Counted from the stretch's first letter, positions 38,601 through 50,749 are shown. The stretch is 64,000 nucleotides of DNA from Drosophila pseudoobscura (GCF_009870125.1 NC_046679.1:24614001-24678000); one strand, 5' to 3'. The notes: a model not told the origin generated them from the letters alone. Program-made: numbers and translations.

Positions 38601-41178
38601 AGGATGGATTCTAACCATGCACTTGATTTCCTCACTAAAGTATACTCTGAAGATAGAAACAGATTAAGGGATCATATTAAGAACACTAAATTTTCCTGGT
38701 CTAACTATTTCTGTTTAATCAAGGGAGGAGCATCAGCTCCCTTCCATTCTTGAAATGAATCCATAACCAGTGCATATGTTCCCGGCCCCTTCGTACGAGA
38801 ATTAGCATCAACTCCTCTCCTTCTTCATCACTCACTGCCCGTGTGTCATATGAAACCGCGTCGTCGAACCCCCACCCAATGCCCTCCTGCCTACCCCCAA
38901 AGCCCAGTGTGTCCAGCAGACATAGACAGATATGGAAAGATGGTGTGTATGAAGGGGAGTGGGAGCTAGCCGCAGGCATCTTATCGCCTTAAACCACTTT
39001 AGTGTCAGTCCTGCTGACAGCGGTCCGGCCTGAAAAACAGAGAGTGGGAATGGGTCTAGGACTGGGACTGCCACTGCCACTGCGACTCGTGAACATTGTC
39101 GCCTTTTTTGTGTGTGTGCTGGGTGCTGGGCATCCCGCAGTATATTCCGGGGAAAGCAGACTGGACTGGATGTTGTCTCTTAACATGGCCAGTGGTCTTG
39201 TCGACATTGCGATAACAAATACAAAAAAAAAAATAGAATGAAACGAGGAAAAATAAAACGCCAACGAGGAATTTTACGCTCTTGGCCATAATGAGGGTGA
39301 TTTTCGTATTTGTGGTAGATTTGTCCACTTAGCAGGAATGACCACGAGACCGGGAGGGGGGAGGTGGACTTGGACCTGGGATGCTGTTGCAATTTGCTGG
39401 CCTGTTGCGGGCGTTAAGGCAAATCATTTGTACATTTTCACAGTGGATTATGGTCTGCCTGCCCCCCTGCCCCCCTGGACCCGGTTTCTTGATTTCTGAT
39501 GATAATGCTCATAATTTGTGAGGCCTTGCCTGCATATATTCCTCCTGTTTGCTGTGTTTTGCGTTGCCTACTTTTTTGGGCATGATATATGCGCCAGCAT
39601 GCTTGACAATGATTTGTGCTAATGAGAGCGAGCCAGGAGACAGGGCCAGGGAATATCCTCATCGAGGATTACTCTAAAACCCGAAACCAAAGTCCGTGTT
39701 GGAAAGATTCTTGCATTTAATTGGCATTTTTCTGTGGGCGAAGGAGGAGGGTCAAAGTTTTTTAATAAAGAGTAGCCGCCTAGGAATTTCCCATGCAAAT
39801 GAATATCTACCCCCACGACAGTTCCGTTCTTCTCTTCATTCCGACTCAGTTGATTTTCATTTTCATTTTCATTTTGGCCATTTAGCCAGCGACCTCAAGT
39901 GCGGGTCCGGACCGGCATCCGTCCGGCACCGCCCCTGCCCCTGCCCCTGCCCCGTGTATACACAATTGTCTACGGATTTTCAATATTATTTGGCTGCGGT
40001 CTTCCGATATACAAAAATGCTTCAGTTCAGTCCGCTGCCCCTCGGGCCATCTGCTACCATCATCTTGGGTTCATTGTGGGTGTGAAATTGTGGAAAACTG
40101 ACTGACTGCGACTGTCAGCGGGCACTGAATACATTCATTGTAACCGATTTCAATTGGGCATTTTATTTTATATTTGAATTTTAAAATTCCTTCCGCTCCG
40201 GCAAAAGGGCGACAGGCGACAGGAAAATGGACAATTTGTGTTTGTGGCAATTGATTGGCAAATACTGTCCGGCCAAATGAAAAGGTTTTCTGATTAATAC
40301 GCACTGACAGCAAGTCAGGGTAGAATAAAAATGGAAGCGAAATATTTGCACATCGTTGAGAATCCTGCGAAGTACTTTACTTTAAATACGGTTTGAGGTG
40401 GGCAGGGAAGAAGCAGTTGAACAAATGGGAAAAAACAATAGAAGTTAGAAGTTAGTTTACAAAACAATAAGGAACCTTTTTTGAGATAGCTTCAAAACTG
40501 AACCTTCGCATTGAAACATACGGGCGGACAGGTTTGAATCTGGATCTGCGCCGATAAGCCTAGTTACATTTCTATAACGCAACACATACCGTCGGACCAG
40601 TCATTTTCTAATGGGGACATTTTCTGTCCCTAGCACCAATCAGCAATTTCGGATGAGTGGAATATTACATATTTGGCTTGTACTCGAATGAGAGAGAAAG
40701 AAACGAAGAGGATGTAGATATGTATATGCTTGAAGTACTTGTTGGCGTGGTCTGCAATTTTCTCTGTGAGTTTCAGTTACGTACCAGCGCGGATGTCTCC
40801 GTTTCAATGATATTTGTTGATTTCTTTCATCTCGTGCCTCTTGAGATTGATATTCACGCAATTGCGACATGCTCACACGCACATTTACGTTGTCTTAATG
40901 GTTCGTTCGTCTATTTATAGCTACACGAAATTTTTTATATTAATTTATATAATTTTATGAGCCATTCCTGCTGTGCCTTAGAACCTTTTCCCCAAATAAA
41001 TAGATAGAAGCCACAGAAACATCCAAAAGATATGCCAAACTTGTGATAAGTATGTAAGTAGAGAATAAGCCTTCTTCTCTAGAATATACTTATGTACATA
41101 CCTACAATACAATTTGACGGATCTATGTACTTTTTTGTATCTAAAAAAACAAGTTGGCTAAGGCCGTGGCTCTGCTTT

Positions 41179-41450
41179 TATACCCGGTACCCTGCCAGCA
41201 TACACTTAAGCTTATTTTATTTTATGGGAGATTTGTATTATCGGTTTACATTTACATCATCAGCCATTTGATCTCGCCAGCGGGCGCACACTGTACACTT
41301 GCGTTTATAGTCTTTGACAGATAGACAGACACGGCTTTATCGACCGGCTATTGATGCTGATCAAGAATACATATACTCTATGGGGTGCTACACACATCGC
41401 CTTTCACGAAAAATAGAATATATCCTTATAATCTTCAAGTATCGAGTATA
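41179..41450 (-). mobile_element. DINE-1-like fragment, 5' half
   Basis: On the minus strand it starts TATACTCGATACTTGAAGA and contains ATTCTTGATCAGCATCAATAG, the GTCTGTCTATCTG motif and AAAGACTATAAACGC. All of these match the first 250 bases of the copy at 16358. The 3' part with the stem-loop is missing and divergence is greater, so it is probably older. Confidence 0.65.
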
Positions 41451-42213
41451 CAACGAACTAAGACCAGAAGCTTTGATTTTCTAATGAAAAACTGTGCTCA
41501 AATCGATGTATCAACTACTGGAGCTGACTAATCCACAACCGATCGAACTTTGCACTTAACTTGGCAGTCTGCGAATTCCTTGGGAGAACCCAACCATAGC
41601 TTTACGCATCATTTGAGCGCCTTAAAGTCGACTAAACTCGTAAAAGAAAAAGTTACTCAATGCCCAACTTGCATGCAAATTACAGGCAATAAAACGTGGC
41701 ACATCCAATGCTTAGGCGAACTTCTGCTACAAGAGCCAAAGCAGATTATTCTTTATTGTTTAGACAATGACAGAAACACACGGGCAGGACGAAAGTCCTT
41801 GTGGCAATTCTCACATCATGCGATTGGCATTGAGATTGCGTCTTGGCTTGGAGAAATTCCCAAGGCTGTCATATCGTATGTTAGGACAACAAACACGCCG
41901 CCCGACACGAGGGATATGCAAATTTGTCATCCAACAAACCAAACAGAAAAAACCCATATATGTACATAGGAGTGAAGGAGTGAAATAATCATAAAAACGT
42001 CAAGCCCAGACAAAGACAATGGCGTGTGGGAAAACAATCCTGAATTGAATTTTTATCTATTGTATTGGCCATAAAGTCACATTGTCACATGTATAAAATG
42101 ATTATTGTTTACTCTTAAAATTTCTCTAGGCATGGCTAGGAGGATATGGCGGAATGTGGATTGTGGTTGTGACTGTGGGCATGGCCGTTGGAATGAGTAA
42201 AAAGTTGAGTTAA
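41451..42213. other. Gene-free interval
   Basis: Contains a 139-codon plus-strand frame (41550-41969) with no recognisable domain. It is not supported as a gene by splice signals or a poly(A) site. Confidence 0.35.
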
Positions 42214-42285
42214 GGGCTCAACCGGGATTTGAACCCGGGACCTCTCGCACCCAAAGCGAGAATCATACCCCTAGACCATTGAGCC
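42214..42285 (-). tRNA. tRNA-Pro (TGG)
   Basis: Identical to the copy at 26661 (anticodon loop TTTGGGT, discriminator C). Its flanks differ from the other Pro copies, so only the mature sequence is conserved. Confidence 0.97.
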
Positions 42286-43277
42286 GCACATGATACAATC
42301 GGTGCATTTTGCGTTTTTCAGCTTCCAATTGTATCTCAAAGATGCAATCAACCATTTGCATCCAACTAACGGATACATTCGTCGCGTAGCCAACTATTGG
42401 ATACATCTTTGGCATGCATAATGAGGCAGCCATTAATGAGGTTGAAATGAGTTGAAATCAACAAGCCAGTTTCAATCGTCTCACTTATGTGATCTGCATA
42501 AGTATGTGGGCCATACAGTTTCTACGAGGTGAGAGTGCTAAATGGAACGGAGTTTGATAGCTATACACCCAGATAAAAAAGTCCTGAGAATCGAATATTT
42601 AAACTTAGATTTGAATATTGATACCATTATATTTGCACCGAGAGTGGAAATTGTAAAAGTTCACATATATTTTACCATTAATATGAGATGAATATTAGAT
42701 CTAAATATATTTCCTATTTTAAATAAATATATTTCATTTTTAAAATAAATATATTTCCTACAAATTGTATATAATACATTTATTTTATAATGTTTTATAC
42801 TTACATTTAATATGAACCTTATTAAACAGAATTTTTAATACATTTATATATGTGTGTTATAAAGTATAAAGTTATAAAGTGTGTTATATTTAATTTCACT
42901 ATGTGTGTATTTAAAACCCGAATTTTGAATTGAAATACGGATGTATATCTTTTTGTTCTCCCAGTGCATATAAATAAGATAATAAGTACTTATTTGGAAC
43001 ATTTCTTTGAATGATTAAATCGCAAATTCTACTTTTCAAATGTTTTTATTTGTATTTTATGCCCACATATTAATATTTGTGTTAAGATTTATCTGTGAAC
43101 TTTCTGAAGTAATATAAACTCTAAAGATATATTCACAAGATGCCTTCACAATATAGAATTCTTATATACCTGTATGCACGTGTAATACATATTTTTGAAG
43201 GGTTAATTTTCACCAAATAGTTTGTTTCGTTAGTAGTTTTTTCTTTTGAAGGCCTTGAAATTGACGAAACATACGAA
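42286..43277. other. AT-rich spacer between tRNA-Pro and tRNA-Ala
   Basis: Very AT-rich, with three close repeats of TAAATATATTTC near 42700-42750. No gene is visible. Confidence 0.4.
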
Positions 43278-43350
43278 GGGGATGTAGCTCAGATGGTAGA
43301 GCGCTCGCTTAGCATGTGAGAGGTACGGGGATCGATGCCCCGCATCTCCA
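43278..43350 (+). tRNA. tRNA-Ala (AGC)
   Basis: Identical tRNA-Ala; a run of six T residues about 10 bases downstream can terminate Pol III. Confidence 0.97.
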
Positions 43351-43957
43351 GCAGGATATTTTTTATTATTTAAAGTAACATTTCCTTTTCGCCTTTTTAT
43401 TCCTTTTCAATTAAACTTACCCTCATCAGCGCATTGCTGATATATTGACTTTTAATCGCTGCAGCCGGGGGTTCCATAATTTTTCACAGCACGCCAGCTG
43501 ACTCATCAGATTTTTTCTTTGTCTCTGGGCTCTTTCTGGGCATGCTTTTAATTTAATTTGAAAAGTTTTGCATGCCCATTTGGCACATTTAACCCCTTCG
43601 CTGGGGCCCAAGCTGAAATAGACGAAAAAATAAAAAGAAATATCATAAATAATGATGATAACGTCCCAAGTTTCCGAGGGCATGGCTTTGGCACAAATAG
43701 CCACACCCAAGAACCCACCCACCCCAAATACAATTATCTGGACGGCGGGCAAAGAAAGGACCGAGAAGAAAAATATGACAATTAGGCGCGTAAACTAATT
43801 GAGGCTGGCAGCAGGAAATTTGAGGGATTAGAAAGGGTGTGGAGGCTAAAGTTTTAAATTTGAATTAAGGAGAAAAAGCTGACCGATACCAAAAAGAAAG
43901 GGAACCATTTCCAATTGATCTACAAACTTAACATGGAAAATATGTTAATAAATTCAT
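43351..43957. other. Gene-free interval before the proteasome gene
   Basis: Spacer between tRNA-Ala and the 3' end of the Rpn12 gene. A 108-codon minus-strand frame (43426-43752) shows no recognisable motif. Confidence 0.4.
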
Positions 43958-43963
43958 TTTATT
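43958..43963 (-). terminator. Poly(A) signal of the Rpn12 gene
   Basis: AATAAA on the minus strand begins 20 bases past the TGA stop, giving a very short 3' UTR. Confidence 0.6.
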
Positions 43964-43982
43964 ACAGCTAATAATGAAACAA

Positions 43983-44774
43983 TCAAACAATTTTCTCTAG
44001 CTCAGTGGCATAGGATAAATTATGTGTAGCTATATCGTTGGCCGGAACCTCATCCTTGGGCTTGATGTTTAGTGCGGCATAATCGTAGTTCCCCTGAGCA
44101 TCCAGGGTCCAGTGGCGGCGTTCGACCAACTCCAGAAGCTCCTTTCCGCCTGCACGAAGGCCCAGACGCTGGGCCGCCTGCTTGGGGGTCATCTTCAGGT
44201 AGGACTTCTCGATGCAGGAGGCAATCTCCTCGCGGGCCGTGTGCACCAGCATGTCCATGAAGTTGCCATAGATCTCCGAGGGCATGGACTTCTTGGCCTC
44301 CAGTATTTTGTTGTAGCGTCCCTCCATGAAGTAGTTCTCGAGGGCCAGCACGGGCATGATGAAGCGATCCTGGAGCAGCAGGGCCGACGGCAGTCGCTCG
44401 AGTGCGATGTGGAAGTCGGCGATGCGATTTGTGGCCAGCATATAGAGCAGGCTCAGACCAATCATCTTGTGCATCTCCTGTGAGGGTTCCAGGAACTTGT
44501 CGTAGTCGTAGTAATACATTTTCAGCTGGGCCATGTACCGCTCAAAGGCGGCGTAGTCCTTGACGGTGATGCTGTGCTCCACTGCGATCTCCAGCACATC
44601 GCGGGACCTCACCAGTTGATCCTTCTGCTGGGGGTTGGACTTTGACACCTCATGGGGCATCAAGAATCCTCCAAGAATCTCCATCTTGAAAATGCCCAAA
44701 AGTTGACCACAGCGCAGAAGATTCGGGGCTCGTTTGCTCCATTCGGCCTTTATATCTTTGTATAGATTGGACAT
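43983..44774 (-). CDS. Rpn12: 26S proteasome regulatory subunit Rpn12 (PSMD8), intronless
   Basis: The 263-residue product aligns along its length with human PSMD8. Shared blocks include FERYMAQLK.YYYDYD near residues 79-94, NRIADFHIALERLP near 115-128, LENYFMEGRYNKI, and the C-terminal EEIASCIEKSYLKMT of the CSN8/PSMD8/EIF3K (PCI-like) domain. The end LSYATELEKIV matches the conserved IEYARQLEMIV. Rpn12 is a lid subunit of the 19S particle and helps lid-base assembly. The family length is about 260-265 residues, so it is full length. Codons read through without intron; an acceptor-like TTTATACAG at 44786-44794, 11 bases upstream of the ATG, hints at a 5' UTR intron. D. melanogaster has both Rpn12 and a paralogue, Rpn12R, so this could be either one. 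Confidence 0.9.
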   Translation of the reverse strand: MSNLYKDIKAEWSKRAPNLLRCGQLLGIFKMEILGGFLMPHEVSKSNPQQKDQLVRSRDVLEIAVEHSITVKDYAAFERYMAQLKMYYYDYDKFLEPSQEMHKMIGLSLLYMLATNRIADFHIALERLPSALLLQDRFIMPVLALENYFMEGRYNKILEAKKSMPSEIYGNFMDMLVHTAREEIASCIEKSYLKMTPKQAAQRLGLRAGGKELLELVERRHWTLDAQGNYDYAALNIKPKDEVPANDIATHNLSYATELEKIV

Positions 44775-44794
44775 GATACTTCCTTCTGTATAAA

Positions 44795-46802
44795 GTAATT
44801 TGGTTTAAGAATCTTCAACCTTAAACACACAGAAAATATGGAAATTAGATCTGACTTTGGCAGTTGGGAGCACAGTTTTGCCCAACGAGTAATTTTCCAG
44901 TAATTTTAGTAATTTAGTTCGACTTTGACGACTGAAAAGAGTCTGAATGAATTGATTTTGCTCTCTTAATAAATTTGAAAGTGTATGCTAGGCCTACTTT
45001 GATTTCGCATTTTCTTCATCTTGAAAAAACTGTCAAAAACCTGGGACGAGGTAAAAAAGTTATCCCCAGATGTTACCAGATGTTTATTTTTACTATATTT
45101 CATTTTTAAAGCCTTCTCCCTGCCTTTACTTTTCCTCTTCTTCGGCACCTTTTGGGCTCTTTTCCTCTTTAGATTATTTTTTATTGTGGCCTGGCTCAAG
45201 TTTGTGGCTCAATATAAATCACAAAACTGTAGCCATTCAAGATTTATGAGCTGCTAAATATGCTGGCGAGGGTGGGTCGTGGCTTGGACATTTTAGCCAA
45301 AAAACTTTGTCCACATATCAAACTTTAAAACGCAATTATCATATATGTATCTACGAGTGCAAATGTATCTGTTTGTGAGCTTTTGCACCCTGTATGTGTC
45401 GGTCTTCGTCTGTGTTGTCTTTTACTTGCTCGGATAAACAAAACAAGGTCCTAAATAAACAAAACGAGAAAAAGAATCACCAGAAAATGAGTAAAAAGTT
45501 GCACCAGACAAAAATACCATTTGATTTTAATTGAAAAATAGCAACAACAAGAAAGTACTATCAAACAACCCCCCGAATATGGAAAACAAAAGGCGCTGAG
45601 TGATGGAATATAGTTGATGGTATCTGTCTAGATGTATTAATCGATGAAGGGTTAATCAAGGATGAAGGGAAGATGGTATTTTATGAATAGGCCCCCTCAG
45701 AACTAAGTCCATCATATAAAGTCATTGGTTCCAGTCTTTCTGTTCTTTCAAGAAAGATGTCCTGATAAATGGAATCCTACTAAACTCAACTCCAACCCTC
45801 GAGGGAAATACTAGCATGGGCTTTGAAACCAAACAAGCTATTAAAATTTTTTAGCGATAGATCTGAAAAACAATTATAGAGCGGATACATAAACTTCTAC
45901 TAAGAGACAGGACACAATGGATATATCGAAGGTGGATTAAATAAGTAGATACATCCACAAGCAATACCTTTCAAGAAATCCTTGTCGCTGCCCTAGAATT
46001 GTACCTCAAAGATACATTACTTTTGTTGAGGGTACTTTCTCGCTTTTACCTTGAACTAAGCTTATGAAAATTATTGCAATTAATGACACACACTTTGCTC
46101 CTTCGTTCTCATCCTGGCAGAAACGCTCTCCCAACCGCACTTAAAATGCCATTAACAAAAGCACAAACAATTTTTACACTCCTCGTGCCAAGAAGAGCAG
46201 CCCAAAGCAAACAAGCACCAACTACTAGTACCAAAACAAAAAAAAAGCAAAGAGCAGGAGGAACAACAACTACAATAGAAACCTACAGGAATTTCCTTTT
46301 TATTTATTTTTTCAACAACTTTTTACCTTTTTTCCCCAACTCATTTTCAAGTGTTTCCACTTAGTTTGGTGTTGTTGATGTTGTTGCTGCTTCTTTTGGG
46401 GGGAAAACCATTAGAAAAGGGCAACTGGGAGACGAGACCCGTACTCCCAGGAGAAGCTTGGTCTTGGGTCCCGGAATCTTGATGGGGTTAGGCATTGTTT
46501 TTGTTGACTTAAGTCAACAAGGTCGAGGGTTAATGAAAGTTGGCTTGAAAGCCTTGGTGTTGGTTCACGGTTTGCTGCTTAAGTTGTTCCCAATACTTTC
46601 GAGGGTGATTGTGGGAAAGGACAGCAGAAGGAATATATGGAGGTACTTTGATCAATTGTGGTAGAACGCTGCTTGCTTTGCCTTTATATTTGTATCTATA
46701 TTTAGTAGCTCTTGCTCTCTATTTCAAGCTATCTTATTATTTCAATTGTCCCCCATCGAAGACTCCCTAAAGTTGCCTTTCGGCAAAGCAGTGTCCATCG
46801 CA
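44795..46802. other. Gene-free interval
   Basis: Two kilobases between the Rpn12 5' end and tRNA-Val. It must contain the Rpn12 promoter, but no TATA box or clear Initiator stands out. No coding exon was recognised. Confidence 0.4.
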
Positions 46803-46875
46803 GTTTCCGTGGTGTAGTGGTTATCACATCCGCCTAACACGCGGAAGGCCCCCGGTTCAATCCCGGGCGGAAACA
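46803..46875 (+). tRNA. tRNA-Val (AAC)
   Basis: The 73-nt cloverleaf has acceptor GTTTCCG/CGGAAAC, discriminator A, anticodon stem TCCGC/GCGGA and loop CTAACAC (anticodon AAC). The downstream TTTATTTTTA run is its terminator and also contains the minus-strand poly(A) signal of the neighbouring LRR gene. Confidence 0.97.
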
Positions 46876-46884
46876 GTTGAAATA

Positions 46885-46890
46885 TTTATT
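46885..46890 (-). terminator. Poly(A) signal of the LRR gene
   Basis: AATAAA on the minus strand lies 54 bases past the stop codon, only 10 bases from the end of the convergent tRNA-Val. Confidence 0.5.
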
Positions 46891-46943
46891 TTTACATTTT
46901 ATACTACTTATCTTGTCACTCTTTGATTGAGATTCTATTTTGG

Positions 46944-48651
46944 TTAAATCTGCATCATAGACTTAAACTTATCGCGTTGTTTCTTCTTCAATGCCTCGTA
47001 CTTTTTGCGTTCAATATTTTTGATGAGAAATTCTTGGAATTTCTGACGCATAGCCAAAGAAAGACCCGTATTTCGCAAATCCAATTTTTCCAGAACTTTA
47101 TTGCAGATGATGATCTTTAGCAAATGTTTGCCAAAGTCCTGAAATTAAAGGGAGTTTGATGATTGAAAAAATAGGAGTATTTAGAGCTCACCTCCCCCAG
47201 CGCATTGTTGGACATATCGATGTCCAGCAGCACCGTGTGCTGACAAATCAGCATCATAAAAAGCTTGGTAATGGTCTCCGTAATGGAACACGAGCCCAGA
47301 TCCAGCTCCTTGATGGGCATGGCCTGAAGGGTATGGAAGATAGCGGCTGCTCCGTCACTCTGTATGGGATTCAGACGCAGCACCAGTCGCTGCAAGGGCA
47401 CATGCCTCAAAGTGCGACTGAGGATGTAAGCTCCTTCTTCAGCTAAGACAAAGTAACTCTATTATAGGAGTATGGCTAGAGGAACAAAGCGTGACTAACT
47501 GATCTTATTGTTGGTCAGGTCCAAGACAGTTAGAGTTCCGAAAGACTCCCGGCCACAGGTTTCCAGAAAGCCGCGAATGCCGGCATCCCCCACCGCACAG
47601 TGGATGAAGGACAGTTCGCTCAGATGATGACAGCCCTTGTCCAAACTGTGGGCCAAGTATCGCATCTGATACGGCAACAGTTTGGTGTTGTGCAGACTGC
47701 AAGCCAAAAGATGAATCAATTAACATTACCGAGTTTTCGAGTCTGTAGTCCTCACCAGAACTGCCGCAGCTCATGGCACTGACTGAGCCCCTTGGCCAGG
47801 AGCAGAATATCCCTGGGTGTCATTTGGTTACAGCCCGTTTGGTAATTACAGCCCGCCGTCTTGGTGCTGTAGCTCAGTCGCAGTTGGCGTAAGTCCGGCA
47901 GATTGCTCAGCAGGTAATCGAGCGGAATGTGATCTGCAGATTGGATCGAAACGAGGCTCATACACTCTGCTGCAAGAGTATTGCCACTTCGTTGACACTT
48001 CACTTCACTCACCGTTTCCCTCGGTGGAGGCTGGTGAGGGCTGGAGGAAATTTATCTCCAATTGATTTATGTACGCCGCACAGATGTCCAAGGTGGCCTG
48101 CACGTTGCCCTCCTGCTCGTAGTCGCCGGTTTGCATATTCTCAATAAACTCCTGCACATGTCGCTCCATGTAGATGTTAATCCAAGGCCGCTCCCTCCCG
48201 CGCGCCTGCAACGGGGCCGTCCTCCAGCGCTGTTCGTAGCCCCGCACCCAAAAGAAGTCGTCACGGATGTGCGAGCTGAGCAACTGCAGCGGTAGCTGGG
48301 TGTCCAGATGGCTGAGTATATAGTTACGGTCCTCGCGCCGTCCCAGTTGCTGGTACAGCGGCAGCTCTAGAGACAGACAATTTCAGGGATTGAGATTGTT
48401 TTGGGTGTGGGTGTGGGCGTGGGTGCGAAGCACTCACCACTCCAGTTCTGTACGATGGCATCGAGCACAAGATGTCGCAGACTTTTCGCTTGATTTGTCT
48501 GGCCTTCGTGGGCTTCGTTCTGGGTCTGGTGCTGGCTTGTGTCCCATGATTTACCGCTAACTTTGGGCAGCTTGACATCCTTGAGATTGAAATAGGCCTT
48601 GAAGGTGTCGATGGAGACGGTGCAGGGGAACTCACAATACGTGAAATCCAT
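46944..48651 (-). CDS. Leucine-rich repeat protein resembling TCTE1/DRC5 (dynein regulatory complex)
   Basis: Six minus-strand exons: 48651-48438, 48366-48013, 47933-47756, 47696-47500, 47442-47192 and 47138-46944. All junctions are GT-AG (exon 4 has a weaker GTTAGT donor) and the phases agree, giving 462 residues. Exon 3 could instead start at 47966 or 47969, still in frame, but the intron would then be only 43-46 bases. The N-terminal half has the motif WINIYMERHVQEFIENMQ, which resembles the pre-LRR region of TCTE1. The C-terminal half holds LRR units such as LTVLDLTNNKIS, IKELDLGSCSIT and LLDIDMSNNALGE, and ends in a lysine-rich helix. TCTE1/DRC5 is a subunit of the nexin-dynein regulatory complex of sperm flagella. 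The usual family length is about 500. The LRR assignment is firm and the DRC5 assignment moderate. Confidence 0.82.
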
Positions 48652-49999
48652 TTGAATAGAGTTTCTGTCCGTCTGTCTGTCAGCTAGAGATACGATACTG
48701 AAGGAGTTGGAGACGACAGATAAACAATGCACAATATATTAGTCCGGCTTTTGGGTTGCCAGGAAACAGTTGTCAACGGCTGTTCTTTTGTTGTCCAGAG
48801 AGTGTTGAGAAGGGTGCAATGGCAACAGAGGGAAGAGTTGAAATACTAGTGTTGGTAAGAAAGGAAACTACCAAGTAATCTGTACAAAGAACTGAGGAAC
48901 TGGTGTTCCTTTAGGTTAATTTTTTCCATCGGCGTTGGAATGGATAAGAAAGTGCTGGTCAGTATTGATTAAAAATAAAAGTAAATTTATATGCTAATCT
49001 TCGTCAAAAATTAAATACAACTTGAAAGTATTTTGAAGCTCATTCTGAACCTCATAAAATATGCAAAACTTTGGTTTATCTCGCCTCCTTTGAGCTCCTC
49101 TGGCATTTGCATAACAAAGTCGTTTCGGCCAACGCGATAAAGCCTCAAGTGGCAAGCCGATTATGACCCTAATTACATGACATTACAAGTCTCCTCCGCA
49201 TTTCCCTCCTCCTTATCCTCGCAGCCAGAGAGTCCTCTTGGGAATATCAAAAATATTGACTTGGCATCTTTCATTGTGCCCAATCAAGGCGGATATCTAC
49301 CTGAGGATTAGGCCAGCTGACATGACTGGCTGCCACTGCCACACCGAGGTAGAGGTAGAGGCAGAGCCTTCGGCTTCGGCATCTCGGCTTCTCGACTTAC
49401 TGTGGTGTAATTTTTATGGCTTAGCTAGGATTCAGCGGCGTCTGGGAATACTTATGCAAAGTATTTCCACGCATAAAACGACGTTATTTATGTCTTGGCC
49501 TTGACGACGCGACGCGTTGGCCAAGAATTAATAACCAACCCCTCAATGGGTGTATTCTAGATGCTGTGTGCCTGCCATGATGCGCATTATTATGGCCAAA
49601 TTATACACCTTATAAAACAGTTGCGCTTTTTTCATGCAGCGAAACCAAATTTTTATGTAAAGCAATTTATTTTGAATTATTTTTATGGCTCTTAACGGCT
49701 GCGCTGCCTCAGCATCCATGCACGAGAGGGTAGCGTTGCTGTAGCCGTGGCTGACTAGCCAAAAATTGGTTTGTCATTGGGTACCCTTCTCCTCAGGGAG
49801 TTTTCCTCGGTTATTGTGCGAATTTGGTTGGATAAATTATGAGAAATCGATGCGGATATTGACAGCAGTTTGAGTGCTTGAATAATAATGATAGCCAGCC
49901 GCCAAATGGAAATTTTTATCGATTGGAATCTTTAAAGGGATTCTAATATACAATTTCGGGCAATGAAAGATAACTGTGGAGGGTTATACTGATTACAAT
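48652..49999. other. Gene-free interval between the LRR gene and attacin D
   Basis: Upstream region of the LRR gene and downstream region of attacin D. A short GTCTGTCTGTC run at about 48670 is the only repeat. No coding exon was seen. Confidence 0.4.
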
Positions 50000-50005
50000 T
50001 TTATT
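50000..50005 (-). terminator. Poly(A) signal of attacin D
   Basis: AATAAA on the minus strand lies 44 bases past the stop codon. Confidence 0.55.
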
Positions 50006-50048
50006 GGAACATCATAAACAATTATACATTTTGTTTAAGTTTAACACC

Positions 50049-50660
50049 TTAAAAGTCATATCGGAGGTTGAGTCCGCCTCCAATGTCGGACTTGCCGCGT
50101 AGTGGCCCACTCATGTGGCGCACGGCATTGCCGGTAGCATTCAGATTGAGGTTGCCACTGGGTGAAGTGTACAGGTTGGCCCTGCCAGTTGCCTGCATGG
50201 TAGTCACATCAAACTGGGGCACACGATTCACCCCCAACGCCGCGGAGTGACCGGCGGATGTCTGCATATTCAGTCCGGCCCCAAACTGATCGTGGGTGCG
50301 ACTGTGGCTGTGATACCCTGTGGCATTGAGCGTCGTGTTTTTTTGGGTGTGGAGGAGATTCGCCTGGGCCGTGGCAGTGGTGGTGCTACCAATGCCCTCA
50401 ATGTGACCATGCTGCACGGACAACCCATGACCATTGCTGGTTGGATGGTGGAAAGTTAGTTAGATTTGGATGGCTCTTTGAGATGATAGGGGGACTCACG
50501 CGTTTACTGCTCCGTAAACGCCCTTGGTGACGGGGCCTCCAGTGCCCGGGGTCATGGCGAAGACTCCTGCCCTGGCATTGGCCTGATCATGGCCAACCAT
50601 CACTCCACATCTGGCGGAGGCCTCTCCTGTCTTGGGGTTTCCGGTTGCCTGACAATCCAT
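50049..50660 (-). CDS. AttD: Attacin D, antibacterial protein without signal peptide
   Basis: Two minus-strand exons, 50660-50500 and 50436-50049, are joined by a 63-base intron in phase 2 and give 182 residues (about 181 in D. melanogaster AttD, from memory). The product has the glycine-, asparagine- and histidine-rich attacin G domains: ANLLHTQKNTTLNATGYHS, FGAGLNMQTSAGHSAALG, ANLYTSPSGNLNLNATGNAV and the C-terminal DIGGGLNLRYDF. It begins MDCQATGNPKTGEASARC, so it lacks the secretory leader and propeptide of other attacins; this is a known peculiarity of AttD. Attacins act on Gram-negative envelopes and are induced through the Imd pathway. A TATA box lies 82 bases upstream; a GGGGTACTTT motif at 50771-50780 is only a loose kappa-B match. 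Confidence 0.92.
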
Positions 50661-50741
50661 TTCTTGGTCTTTCGATGCTTTTGACTGCGTTCTTGGACTG
50701 GATACTTTGTTTTCTGAATGGCTGCTGATGAGCAGCAGACG

Positions 50742-50749
50742 CTTTTATA
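50742..50749 (-). promoter_or_regulatory. TATA box of attacin D
   Basis: TATAAAAG on the minus strand, 82 bases upstream of the ATG. The start site is expected near 50718, giving a leader of about 60 bases. Confidence 0.65.

Larger units (their letters stand above)
27034..41178. other. 14 kb gene-free region
   Basis: No protein-coding exon could be supported here. Reading frames of 60-161 codons occur in all frames without domains, homology or splice context. Minor features include a GTCT run at 30793-30820, a GT run near 35298, an ATTTTC run near 39854 and a CpG-rich hairpin at 35595-35631. The region may hold enhancers or introns of the unidentified plus-strand transcript that starts at 15.77 kb. 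Confidence 0.4.
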
